Below, piece by piece: positions 51,215 through 59,915 of a stretch of DNA of 64,000 nt. Positions within the stretch are counted from its first letter, which is position 1; every line of letters begins with the position of its first letter. Below the pieces are notes generated by a model that saw only the letters and a list, made by a program, of their open reading frames with translations, made no database searches and was not told the DNA's origin. This DNA comes from JBFAPK01 sp040676675 (GTDB taxonomy: Bacteria > Actinomycetota > Actinomycetes > Mycobacteriales > Micromonosporaceae), in the NCBI RefSeq assembly GCF_040676675.1, contig NZ_JBFAPK010000025.1, forward strand, positions 1-64,000, in the 5' to 3' direction. A program made the position numbers and the translations under genes.

Positions 51215-52822
51215 ATGACCGCAACCGCACCGCCGGCTGCGGTACGACCGAACGTCCGGGTCGTACTAGCCGGCCTCATGATCGCGATGATGCTCGCGAT
51301 GCTCGACAACATGATCGTCAGTACCGCGCTACCTCGTATCGTCGGCGAGTTCGGCGGTCTGAGTCACTTCACCTGGGTGGTCACCGCGTACGTGCTGGGC
51401 ACCACCGTCTCGACCCCGATCTGGGGCAAGCTCGGCGACCTCTACGGCCGCAAGGCGGTCTTCCTGACCTCGATCGTCATCTTCCTGGTTGGTTCGGCGC
51501 TCTGCGGCATGTCCGGCTCCAGCATGTTCGGCGGCACCGCGGACGGCATGATGCAGCTGATCGGGTTCCGGGCCGTGCAGGGTCTGGGCGCCGGCGGCCT
51601 GATGGTGGGCGTCATGGCGATCATCGGTGACCTGGTCCCGCCCCGCGAGCGGGGTCGCTACCAGGGCATGATGGCCGGGATCATGGCGATCGCCATGGTG
51701 GCCGGCCCACTGGTCGGTGGCTTCATCACCGACAACCTCTCCTGGCGCTGGGCGTTCTACGTGAACCTGCCGCTCGGTGGCGTCGCGCTGCTGCTGCTGA
51801 TCACCACGATGCACCTGCCGAAGTACCGTACCGAGCACCGGATCGACTGGATCGGCGCCGGCCTGCTCTCGGTGGGCATCACCGCGATCGTGCTGATCAC
51901 CACCTGGGGCGGCAACGAGTACGACTGGGGCTCGCCGCAGATTCTCGGCCTCGCCGCGCTCGCGGTGGTGACCCTGGTCATCTTCGGGTTCGTCGAGAGC
52001 CGGGTGCCGGAGCCGATCCTCCCGCTCGCGCTCTTCGCCAACCGCAACTTCGCGCTGATCTCGGTGATCGGCTTCCTGCTCGGCTTCGCCATGTTCGGCG
52101 CGATGAACTTCCTGCCGCTGTTCCAGCAGACCGTGCAGGGCGCGTCGGCGACCAACAGCGGTCTGCTCCTGCTGCCGCTGATGTTCGGCATGCTGGTGGT
52201 CTCGATCGTGGTCGGCCGGGCGATCACCAAGACCGGCCGCTACCGGATCTTCCCGATCATCGGTGGCGTCGCGATGACCGCGGGCATGGGCCTGCTGATG
52301 CTGCTCGACGTGCACACCAGCAAGCTGGAGCTGTCCGCGTACATGGTCGTCCTCGGCGCCGGCATGGGCTTCCTGATGCAGACCACGATGCTGATCGCGC
52401 AGAACAGCGTCGAGCAGAAGGACCTCGGCGCGGCGAGCGGCGCGGCCACCTTCTTCCGGTCGATCGGCGGCTCGTTCGGTATCTCGCTCTTCGGCGCGAT
52501 CTTCGCGAACCGGCTGCACGACTCGCTCGCGAGCCGGCTGGGCGAGCAGGTCGCGAACCAGTTCAGCGGCGGCGGCAGCGGCGGCGCCGGGATGGAGCCG
52601 GACGCGCTGAAGGCGCTGCCCGCGCCGATCCGGGAGGGGCTGCTCGCCAGCCTGGCGGACTCCATCTCCGGGGTCTTCGGCTGGGCCATCCTCTTCGCCG
52701 TCGCGGTGCCGGTGCTGGCCTGGTTCGTGAAGGAGATCCCGCTGCGCGGCGGCCCCGCCGGCGGCCAGCAGACGCCCGAGGAGGAGGCGGAGACCGCCCT
52801 CGCGTCCGCCCCGGTGCACTGA
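51215..52822 (+). CDS. MFS efflux transporter, DHA2 (MDR) family
   Basis: A 535-residue multidrug-type exporter. Seen: AMLDNMIVSTALPRIVGEFG (motif D1), GKLGDLYGRKAVFLTSIVIF (motif A), about 14 membrane segments and a Gly/Ser-rich loop near residue 455 before the last helix. ATG 51215 lies behind GGGGGAG. Expression is probably controlled by the divergent TetR protein through the operator overlapping its promoter. The drug or metabolite is unknown. Confidence 0.9.
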   Translation: MTATAPPAAVRPNVRVVLAGLMIAMMLAMLDNMIVSTALPRIVGEFGGLSHFTWVVTAYVLGTTVSTPIWGKLGDLYGRKAVFLTSIVIFLVGSALCGMSGSSMFGGTADGMMQLIGFRAVQGLGAGGLMVGVMAIIGDLVPPRERGRYQGMMAGIMAIAMVAGPLVGGFITDNLSWRWAFYVNLPLGGVALLLLITTMHLPKYRTEHRIDWIGAGLLSVGITAIVLITTWGGNEYDWGSPQILGLAALAVVTLVIFGFVESRVPEPILPLALFANRNFALISVIGFLLGFAMFGAMNFLPLFQQTVQGASATNSGLLLLPLMFGMLVVSIVVGRAITKTGRYRIFPIIGGVAMTAGMGLLMLLDVHTSKLELSAYMVVLGAGMGFLMQTTMLIAQNSVEQKDLGAASGAATFFRSIGGSFGISLFGAIFANRLHDSLASRLGEQVANQFSGGGSGGAGMEPDALKALPAPIREGLLASLADSISGVFGWAILFAVAVPVLAWFVKEIPLRGGPAGGQQTPEEEAETALASAPVH

Positions 52823-52863
52823 CACCCGGCGCCTGACGCCCGACACGGGGCGCCGGGCGCCGT

Positions 52864-52949
52864 ACCAGCGCCGATCATGGAGTTATGGTCGCGGAGACGC
52901 GGCTTGTGTGGCCGTCTGTCCGAGCCGCAACTCCACGATCGGCGCTGGT
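52864..52949. repeat. 86-bp inverted repeat between convergent genes
   Basis: Arms of 21 bp (52864-52884 and 52929-52949; core GCGCCGATCATGGAGTT) match at 20 of 21 positions. The 44-base centre contains a further short pairing (GGAGACG with CGTCTGTCC). It lies between the ends of the MFS and TPR genes. It could be a bidirectional terminator or an intergenic repeat family member. Confidence 0.85.
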
Positions 52950-52992
52950 GCGCGTTCGGGGGAGGGGCGGGGCCGGAGGAACGCCGGGATGG

Positions 52993-54819
52993 TCAGCCGC
53001 GGCCGGTGAGCCGGCGCCAGAGCCGCCGGAGCCGGCCCTCCGGCCCCGGGCCGTTGGTGCTGGCCAGGACCCGGCGGGCCCGGGTGGCGGCGACCGGGTC
53101 CAGGTCGGGCGTGGCGAGCGCCAGGTGAGCCAGCGAACGGACGATCGAGACCGGCCGGTGCCGCGCCACGGCGATCCCGTCGGCCAGCCGCTCCGCCGCG
53201 ACGGCGGCCACGTCCGCCCGGATCGAGGGGTCGACCCAGGCGGCGGTGAGCAGCGCGAAGAGCGCCGCCTCGGTGACCCAGTCCTCGACGCCCCAGACCA
53301 GGTCGACCAGGACCCGGCGCCGGGTCGAGTCGGGCCACGGTTCGTCGGTGTTGTGGTGCAGTAGCCCGAGGCAGGCCCAGACCTGGACGCAGCGTACCCA
53401 CAGCGCCGGATCGTGCGCGGTCAGCGCCCGGCCGAGCGCGCTCTCCGGCGGGGCGGGCGGATGCACCAGCAGCCCGAGCAGGTCGTCGAGGGGGAGCGTG
53501 GCGAGGCTGACCGCGCTGTCGTACGCCGCCGGCGGGTGCGGCCAGGCGGGATGGGCCAGCCGGCGGATCCGTTCGACGGCGGCCTCGGAGGGCGCCGGCA
53601 GGAGCGGCACCGCCACCGGGCCGTCGTACCGCCACAGCCGGCGGGACGAGGGCCGGCGGGGTTCCCGGATGTCCGGGGTCGGGATGGCGGCGACCGCCAC
53701 GTCCAGGCCCGGCAGCGCCGCGCTCATCGCCCGCATCGCGCTCGGCGGTTCCAGCCCGCTCAGCCGCAGCTGACCGTCGGTCGCGGGGCCGTCCGCCGCG
53801 AGCACCTGCCGCAGTACGTTGATCACGGCCTCCCCGGCGGCCGGCACCTGCCCCAGCCAGGGCTGGCCGTGGCAGCACTCGGCGAGGTCGTTGTGCTCGT
53901 GCGAGTCGTCCGGATGGTCGCGCTGGAAGTCGGCGAGGGCGACCAGCTGCGCCAGCTCGCCGTCCCGCTGGTACCGCAGCCGGTGCCCCGTGTGCACGGC
54001 GCAGTCGAAGGTGGGGTCGCGGGCGAGCGCCTGGTCGATCCAGTCGATCGCCTCGTCGAGCCGCCCGTTGTCGGCGAGCGTGCCGGCGATGTCGGCGTAG
54101 ACGGAGAGGTCCGCCGGATCGTGGTCGACGGCCCGGCGCAGCGCGGCGAGCGCGTCGGCGGTACGGCCCGCGCTGCGGTACGCGTAGCCGAGCCAGACCT
54201 CGGCCAGCTTCGACGGCGACTCCCGTACGCCACGGGTGGCCCAGGTGACCGCCAGGTCGGTCTCGCCGAGCCGGCGGGCCAGCGCCGAGGCCGCGCCGAG
54301 CAGCAGCCCGTGGCGCGGGTACGCGGCGACGGTGTGCCGGGCCAGCCGCAGGTACGGCAGGAGCGGCCCGCGCTCGTCCTCGGCGACCGGGTCGGGTACG
54401 GCGGCGCAGACCTGCATCAGGATCCGGGCGATCCGGTCGGGCGTGACCCGGCCCGGCAGGTCCGGGGCGCCGACCCAGGGCACGCCGGCCCAGTCGACGG
54501 CCGGCGCGTGGCTGGTGGCGGCCGCGAGCAGTTCCAGCCCGTCGGCGGGGTGCCCGGCGGCGGCGAGCAGATGGGCCCGGGCGACCACGGCGCCGATGAA
54601 GGCGTGGTGCTGGTCGAGCGGGAAGAGCTCCACCCCGCCGTCGGCCCGCGCGGCGAGCTGGGCGAGCACCTCGTGCACCTCGGGCAGCGTGGGGGTGTGC
54701 ACGATCGCTCCGGCCAGGTGTTCGGCGGCGTGCCGCAGGTCGCCTTCGCCCAGCGCCAGCCGGGCCAGGGCCAGCTCGCCCTCGGCCGACAGGCGAGGGT
54801 CGTCCATTCCCTCGGACAC
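52993..54819 (-). CDS. Large tetratricopeptide-repeat protein
   Basis: A 608-residue soluble protein; GTG 54819 with GGAGAAG upstream is chosen (MSEGMDDPRLSAEGELALAR). TPR units are visible, for example AYRSAGRTADALAALRRAVD and DNGRLDEAIDWIDQALARDP. The C-terminal half (after about 330) is less repetitive, with WRYDGPVAVPLLPAPSEAAV and a conserved helical region. No signal peptide or enzyme motif. It is divergent from the SIS gene across 195 bases. Related TPR proteins occur in actinobacteria without assigned function. Confidence 0.78.
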   Translation of the reverse strand: MSEGMDDPRLSAEGELALARLALGEGDLRHAAEHLAGAIVHTPTLPEVHEVLAQLAARADGGVELFPLDQHHAFIGAVVARAHLLAAAGHPADGLELLAAATSHAPAVDWAGVPWVGAPDLPGRVTPDRIARILMQVCAAVPDPVAEDERGPLLPYLRLARHTVAAYPRHGLLLGAASALARRLGETDLAVTWATRGVRESPSKLAEVWLGYAYRSAGRTADALAALRRAVDHDPADLSVYADIAGTLADNGRLDEAIDWIDQALARDPTFDCAVHTGHRLRYQRDGELAQLVALADFQRDHPDDSHEHNDLAECCHGQPWLGQVPAAGEAVINVLRQVLAADGPATDGQLRLSGLEPPSAMRAMSAALPGLDVAVAAIPTPDIREPRRPSSRRLWRYDGPVAVPLLPAPSEAAVERIRRLAHPAWPHPPAAYDSAVSLATLPLDDLLGLLVHPPAPPESALGRALTAHDPALWVRCVQVWACLGLLHHNTDEPWPDSTRRRVLVDLVWGVEDWVTEAALFALLTAAWVDPSIRADVAAVAAERLADGIAVARHRPVSIVRSLAHLALATPDLDPVAATRARRVLASTNGPGPEGRLRRLWRRLTGRG

Positions 54820-55014
54820 GTCCGGCTTCTCCGCTCCCCCCGGGTCGTCGTCCCGGCGTGTGGAGCCTACATCCACTCGACACCGCGTGATCCCCTGCGC
54901 GTTCTTGAGCGTTCGGTTGCCCAAGTAGCTTGAATGGTGCAAGACTGCGCATGAAACGCGCGGGAATCGCGCACGAGAATGCGGCGCGCGGAACCGCGCA
55001 GGACGGGAGGGGCA

Positions 55015-56070
55015 GTGACATCACCCGGGGCCGGCATGGCGGCGGACATCGCCGAGCAGCCGGCGGGCTACGCGCGGCTGCTGGAGCCGGCCAACCGCGA
55101 CGCCATCGCCGCCGTCGCCGCCGAGATCGCACGTCGGCGGCCGCGGCACGTCGTCTTCACCGCCCGTGGCACCTCCGACCACGCCGCGCTCTACGGCGCG
55201 TACCTCACCGAGATCCGCCTCGGCCTGCCGGCGGGGCTCGCCTCGCCCAGCGCCGTCACCCTCTTCGGCGCCCGGCCGGACCTCTCCGGCGCGCTGGTGG
55301 TGGGGGTCAGCCAGTCCGGCGGCTCGGCCGACCTGACCGAGGTGCTGCGGGTGGCCCGGGAGACCGGCGCGCTCACCCTCGCGGTCACCAACGACCCCGC
55401 CTCGCCGCTGGCGCGCGCCGCCGAACTCTCCGTCGACATCGCCGCCGGGCACGAGCGCGCGGTCGCCGCCACCAAGACCTACACCGCCGAGCTGCTCGCG
55501 CTGCTGATGCTGGTCGAGGGCATCCGCGCCGGGGACGGCGGGCTGCCCGCCCCGGAGCGGGCCGCGCTCGACGCCCTGCCGGAGCTGGCGGAACGGACCC
55601 TGGCCGACCCGACCGCGACCGAGCTGGCCGCGCGGTACCGCTTCGCCGCCCGGCTGGTCACCACGGGCCGTGGGTACGCCTACCCGACCGCGCGGGAGAC
55701 CGCGCTGAAGCTGATGGAGACCTCGTACCTGCCGGCGCTCGCCTTCTCCGGCGCCGACCTGCTGCACGGCCCGCTGGCGATGACCGACCCGGACGTGCCG
55801 GTGCTCGCCGTGCTCGGCGCCGGCCCGGGCGGCGAGTCGATGCGGGAGGTGCTGGAGCGGCTCGGCGAGCGGCGCGCCGACGTGGTCGCCATCGGTCCGG
55901 CCGACGCCGCCGGCGCCAGCGCCCGGCTGCCGGTACCGGAGGTGGACGAGCGGTACGCGCCGCTGCTGGACATCCTGCCGCTGCAGCGACTGGCGCTCGC
56001 GCTCGCGCTGGCGCGGGGCGAGGATCCCGACACGCCCAGGGGGCTGAAGAAGGTGACCGTCACGCGCTGA
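55015..56070 (+). CDS. SIS-domain sugar-phosphate isomerase/deaminase (NagB-II/AgaS-like)
   Basis: A 351-residue protein with two SIS domains, as in the isomerase half of GlmS. Seen: FTARGTSDHAALYGAYLTEI, GVSQSGGSADLTEVLRVA (the Ser/Gly phosphosugar loop) and RETALKLMETSYLPALAFSG, LLHGPLAM. The glutaminase domain is absent, so it is expected to act as a glucosamine-6-phosphate deaminase or related isomerase. GTG 55015 follows GGGAGGGG. pdtaS follows after 24 bases. A CTTG-AATGGTG-CAAG inverted repeat (about 54929-54943) lies upstream. Confidence 0.82.
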   Translation: MTSPGAGMAADIAEQPAGYARLLEPANRDAIAAVAAEIARRRPRHVVFTARGTSDHAALYGAYLTEIRLGLPAGLASPSAVTLFGARPDLSGALVVGVSQSGGSADLTEVLRVARETGALTLAVTNDPASPLARAAELSVDIAAGHERAVAATKTYTAELLALLMLVEGIRAGDGGLPAPERAALDALPELAERTLADPTATELAARYRFAARLVTTGRGYAYPTARETALKLMETSYLPALAFSGADLLHGPLAMTDPDVPVLAVLGAGPGGESMREVLERLGERRADVVAIGPADAAGASARLPVPEVDERYAPLLDILPLQRLALALALARGEDPDTPRGLKKVTVTR

Positions 56071-56094
56071 CCCCGGCGTGGCACTCTTGCAGGC

Positions 56095-57612
56095 GTGTCC
56101 ACGCTGCGCGATCTCGCCGAGGAACACACCGCCCTGCGCCCGGTCGACATCGACCACCTGCACCGGGTGGCGGGGGACTGGCAGCTGCTCTCCGACCTCT
56201 CCTTCGCCGACCTGCTGCTCTGGGTGCCGGTCGGCGGCGACGACGACTCCTTCCTCTGCGTGGCCCAGGTGCGCCCGACCACGGCGCCGACGGCGTACCA
56301 GGACGACCAGGTCGGCCGGATCGTCGGCGGCCCCGAGGTCGCGCACCTGGCCATCGCGTACCACCAGGGCCGGATCTGGCGGGAGGGCGACCCGGTCTGG
56401 TACGGCGACACGCCCGCCCGGCACGAGGCGATCCCGGTCCGGCTGCGCGCCGCCGGCGGCGAGACCGGTGAGGTGATCGCGGTCGTCGGCCGGGACACCA
56501 ACCTCTCCACCGCCCGTACCCCCAGCCAGCTGGAGCTCAACTACCTGACCACCGCCGACGACCTGGCCCAGATGGTCGCCGACGGGACCTTCCCGCCGCC
56601 GCGGCACCGGGGCGAGACCACCTCGGCGCCCCGGGTCGGCGACGGCCTGATCCGGCTCGACGCCAACGGAAAGGTCACCTACGCCAGCCCGAACGCCCAG
56701 TCGGCGTACCGCCGGCTCGGCTTCTCCTCGCACCTTGTCGGCGAGGACCTGGCCGCGCTGAACGGCCGGCTCGCCGCGGACCCGCTGGAGGGGACCGAGG
56801 CCGCGAACCGCGTGCTCGCCGCCCTGCGCGGCGAGGCGCCGCCGCGGCGGGAGATCGACGCGCGCGGGGCGACGGTGCTGACCCGGGCGCTGCCGCTGAT
56901 GCCGGCCGGGGTGCCGATCGGCGCGCTGGTGCTGGTCCGCGACATGACCGAGGTCCGCCGCCGGGACCGGGCACTGATCACCAAGGACGCGACCATCCGG
57001 GAGATCCACCACCGGGTGAAGAACAACCTTCAGACCGTCGCGGCGCTGCTGCGGCTGCAGGCCCGCCGGGTCGGCATCCCGGCCGCCCGGGCGGCGCTGG
57101 AGGAGTCGGTGCGGCGGGTCGCGTCGATCGCGCTGGTGCACGAGACCCTCTCGATGTCCAGCGACGAGGCGGTCGAGTTCGACGGGATCGTCGACCGGGT
57201 GGCCTCCGCGGCGGCCGAGGTCGGCGCGACCGAGTTCACGGTACGGATGCGTCGGGAGGGGACCTTCGGCATCCTGCCCGCCGAGATCGCCACCTCGCTC
57301 GTGATGGTCCTCAACGAGCTGCTGCTCAACGCCGTGGAGCACGGCTTCCCGGCGGAGGGGGTGCCCGAGCAGCCGGCCGAGGTGGTGGTTTCGGCCCACC
57401 GCTTCCGCAAGCAGCTGCACGTCACGGTCGCCGACAACGGCCGGGGCCTGCCCGAGGAGTTCGACGCCGAGCGGGGCGGCCGGCTCGGGTTGCAGATCGT
57501 CCGGGCGCTCGCCACCGGTGAGCTGCGCGGCACGATCGAGCTGCGCAACCGGGCCGAGGGCGGCACCGAGGCCGTCCTGGTCGTCCCGCTGGCCCCGACC
57601 AAATCCCGCTGA
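56095..57612 (+). CDS. pdtaS: Cytosolic sensor histidine kinase PdtaS
   Basis: A 505-residue HisKA_2-type kinase without membrane helices. The N-terminal GAF-like domain (about 10-150; AVVGRDTNLSTARTPSQLEL) is followed by a PAS domain (about 185-290; DGLIRLDANGKVTYASPNAQ). The phospho-acceptor box is REIHHRVKNNLQTVAALLRL with His305. The HATPase has VLNELLLNAVEHGF and VADNGRGLP. It matches PdtaS of mycobacteria (Rv3220c), whose partner PdtaR is an ANTAR RNA-binding antiterminator; pdtaR is not in this window. GTG 56095 is the start. Confidence 0.9.
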   Translation: MSTLRDLAEEHTALRPVDIDHLHRVAGDWQLLSDLSFADLLLWVPVGGDDDSFLCVAQVRPTTAPTAYQDDQVGRIVGGPEVAHLAIAYHQGRIWREGDPVWYGDTPARHEAIPVRLRAAGGETGEVIAVVGRDTNLSTARTPSQLELNYLTTADDLAQMVADGTFPPPRHRGETTSAPRVGDGLIRLDANGKVTYASPNAQSAYRRLGFSSHLVGEDLAALNGRLAADPLEGTEAANRVLAALRGEAPPRREIDARGATVLTRALPLMPAGVPIGALVLVRDMTEVRRRDRALITKDATIREIHHRVKNNLQTVAALLRLQARRVGIPAARAALEESVRRVASIALVHETLSMSSDEAVEFDGIVDRVASAAAEVGATEFTVRMRREGTFGILPAEIATSLVMVLNELLLNAVEHGFPAEGVPEQPAEVVVSAHRFRKQLHVTVADNGRGLPEEFDAERGGRLGLQIVRALATGELRGTIELRNRAEGGTEAVLVVPLAPTKSR

Positions 57613-57689
57613 GCGCCGGTCGGGCCCGGCACCGGCCCGCCGAGCACCGGCGTGCCGGCCCGGACCCGGCTCCGCCGAGCACCGGCCAA

Positions 57690-57766
57690 GCGCCGCGGGT
57701 CAGGGGCCGCGGGTCAAGCGCCGCGGTCAGGCGCCTCGGTCAGGGGCCGCGGGTCAGGTGCCGCGT
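57690..57766. repeat. Degenerate tandem repeat of about 14 bp
   Basis: About five and a half units of GCGCCGCGGGTCAG-like sequence between pdtaS and the leftward GT39 gene. The last unit contains the stop codon of that gene. No hairpin is obvious, and the repeat may be replication slippage. Confidence 0.7.
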
Positions 57767-59493
57767 CGGGTGAGCAGGGCGAGGGTGAGGCCGGGCACGT
57801 GCCAGACCGCGTCGGTGTCGAAGCCGGCCCGCAGCGGGTCCGCCTTCGCCGCCGGCATGCCCTGCAACGGATCGCCCTTCCGGCCGGTCACCAGCACCCA
57901 GACCCGCGAGACCGGGGCGAGGCAGCTCGCCGGCTGCGGGCACTCGCTCACCCACAGGTCGGCCCGGTCCCGGCGGCCGCGGACCGCCAGCACGTCCCGG
58001 GGCGCGTGCGCCCCCAACTGGTACGCGATGCCGAGGTCCAGGAACTTCCACCCGGTACGCGGTGAGTAGACGATCCCGTCGCCCGGTTGCCGTCCCACGG
58101 CGATGATCTCGGCGGCCCCCCGGTAGTCGATCTCGGCGCTGCGGGGCCACTCGTGCGTGTGCCGGAGGCCCTGCTGCTCGGGCACGCCGACGACGCCGGC
58201 CGCCAGCACCACGACCAGTGCCAACGCCATCCGGAGCCCGGCGAGTACCGCCCCGGCGAGCAGGCAGAGGAACGGCACCGTGAAGACCAGGTACCGGGGC
58301 ACCCAGAGCGGGCTGACCAGGCCCCCGACGTAGAGCAGCACCGCCGGGAGCAGGGCGCAGAGCCCGAGCGCCAGCCCGCGGCGCCCCCGGGACAGCCCAC
58401 CGACCAGGGCGAGCCCCACCACCAGCCCGCCGACGGTGCTGCCCTGGAGGACTCCGCCGGGCAGCACCGGGATGTCGCCCAGCCGGGACGGGTCCACCCA
58501 GTCGAGCTGGCGGCCCTGCTGGCCGCGCCCGACCAGGGCCAGCGGGGTGAGCAGCAGCAGGGTCGGTACCAGCACCACCAGCCAGCGCAGCAGCGGCCGC
58601 CAGGGCCCGCCGTCGCCGCCCCGGCTCCCGCCGCCGGTCGGGGCGGTACGGGGCCGGCGGGCGAGCAGGATCAGCGCCGCGTGCCCGGCGAGCAGGCTCA
58701 GCGCGATCAGGTGGGACAGCCCGAGGCCGAGCACCGCGGCGGCGTACCCGATCCAGCGCCACCAGCCCGGCCGGCGTACCGCCCCCACCAGCGCGAGCGT
58801 GGCGAGCACCGCGAAGAGGCCGGCGAAGGCGTACGGGCGGGCCTCCTGGGCGTACCGGGAGGTGCTCGGCACCACCGCGAAGAGGAGCCCGCCGACGAGT
58901 CCGGCACGCGCGCCGAGCAGCCGTTCGCCGAGCAGCGCCAGCAGTGCGGCGGCGCCCGCCGTGGCGAGGACGGAGGGCAGTCGCAGGCTCAGCACGGAGT
59001 CGCCGAAGAGTCGGATCCAGCCGTGCATCAGCAGGTAGTAGGGGCCGGTCACCGCGTCGATGTGGCCGAGGACCCGGACCAGGTCACCGGTGGGGCGGGT
59101 GGCGACGCTCCAGGTGGCCAGCTCGTCGCGCCAGAGCTGGGCGCGGTTGGCCTCGAAGAGGGTGACCGCCAGGGTGGCCAGCGCGGGCCAGACCCAGAGC
59201 GTGTGGCGCAGGCTGTCCGGCAGTCCCGGCTCCGGTCGGTCCGGTCGGGGCGTACCGGTCGGCGGGGCGAGCGGCGCCGGCCGGGTCGCCGGCTGGTCGG
59301 GCCCGGGCCTTTGCCCACGCCCGGACGGACTCTGCGTCGTCGTCGACGGCGGCGCCGCGGCGGGTCCGGTCGGTGCCGGCGGCGACGTGGCGGACCGGCC
59401 CATCCCCGGTCGGGCCGTGGCCTCCGGTTCCCCGGCGCCGTACCGGGCGGGTGTGGACCGTCGATGTGAATCGCTCAAGACCGGTTGCCTCAT
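57754..59493 (-). CDS. GT39/ArnT-like membrane glycosyltransferase
   Basis: A 579-residue protein with a Pro-rich N-terminal tail of about 95 residues, then 10-11 membrane helices. The first loop has the family Asp-Glu pair in RAQLWRDELATWSVA; PYYLLMHGWIRLFGDS and RYAQEARPYAFAGLFA are also typical of dolichyl- or polyprenyl-phosphate sugar-dependent transferases. A C-terminal extracytoplasmic domain follows. The donor is probably a polyprenyl phosphosugar; the acceptor is unknown. ATG 59493. It is divergent from the sulfur operon leader. Confidence 0.82.
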   Translation of the reverse strand: MRQPVLSDSHRRSTPARYGAGEPEATARPGMGRSATSPPAPTGPAAAPPSTTTQSPSGRGQRPGPDQPATRPAPLAPPTGTPRPDRPEPGLPDSLRHTLWVWPALATLAVTLFEANRAQLWRDELATWSVATRPTGDLVRVLGHIDAVTGPYYLLMHGWIRLFGDSVLSLRLPSVLATAGAAALLALLGERLLGARAGLVGGLLFAVVPSTSRYAQEARPYAFAGLFAVLATLALVGAVRRPGWWRWIGYAAAVLGLGLSHLIALSLLAGHAALILLARRPRTAPTGGGSRGGDGGPWRPLLRWLVVLVPTLLLLTPLALVGRGQQGRQLDWVDPSRLGDIPVLPGGVLQGSTVGGLVVGLALVGGLSRGRRGLALGLCALLPAVLLYVGGLVSPLWVPRYLVFTVPFLCLLAGAVLAGLRMALALVVVLAAGVVGVPEQQGLRHTHEWPRSAEIDYRGAAEIIAVGRQPGDGIVYSPRTGWKFLDLGIAYQLGAHAPRDVLAVRGRRDRADLWVSECPQPASCLAPVSRVWVLVTGRKGDPLQGMPAAKADPLRAGFDTDAVWHVPGLTLALLTRRGT

Positions 59494-59672
59494 CGCTCTC
59501 TGACCCCGCTGATCACCAAAAGTAGCCGTTTGGTAGCTGTGGGTCAGATTTTAGGTGTCCTGTCCGCTTTCCGTGGCCGGTCGGCCGGGGTACCGGTGGC
59601 GGCCCGTCCGTGGTGCGGGACGAGTGACGTTGCCATTGGCCGGGCGTAACCGCGTATGGCAGCATGGACGGC

Positions 59673-59771
59673 ATGCCCGCCGCCGAGCGCCGCGTCGTCA
59701 CCCCGGGACTCACGTCCCGGCGGCACGTCGACTACGGCCGCGTGCGCAGCGCCATCTGTCCGACGCACTGA
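59673..59771 (+). CDS. Leader peptide of the sulfate-assimilation operon
   Basis: A 32-residue peptide, MPAAERRVVTPGLTSRRHVD then YGRVRSAICPTH. It fits the actinobacterial putative leader peptide family (RR-x-VDxxRVxxAxC), found upstream of sulfur genes. The single Cys codon (TGT) is four codons before the stop TGA, placed so that a stalled ribosome could sense cysteine supply. It ends 144 bases before the sulfite reductase start. A CCAGCC/GGCTGG hairpin (59833-59854) lies between and may take part in attenuation. Confidence 0.82.
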   Translation: MPAAERRVVTPGLTSRRHVDYGRVRSAICPTH

Positions 59772-59832
59772 CGTCGTCCGACCATCCGTTCGGGCGCGCG
59801 CCGCGCCGGTAGCTCCCGACATCGTTGTCGCT

Positions 59833-59854
59833 CCAGCCCTCGCGTCTCGGCTGG
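59833..59854 (+). promoter_or_regulatory. Possible attenuator hairpin
   Basis: CCAGCC (59833-59838) and GGCTGG (59849-59854) with a ten-base loop, between leader peptide and sulfite reductase. Alternative pairing with nearby GGCCGG/CCGGCC sequence is possible. No T-tract follows, so a translational or Rho-type mechanism is more likely than an intrinsic terminator. Confidence 0.4.
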
Positions 59855-59915
59855 CCGGCGCCCTCTTCGCGCGTTGACCGGGCGGCCCGCCCAGCAGACA
59901 ACGGAGGACGCCGCG

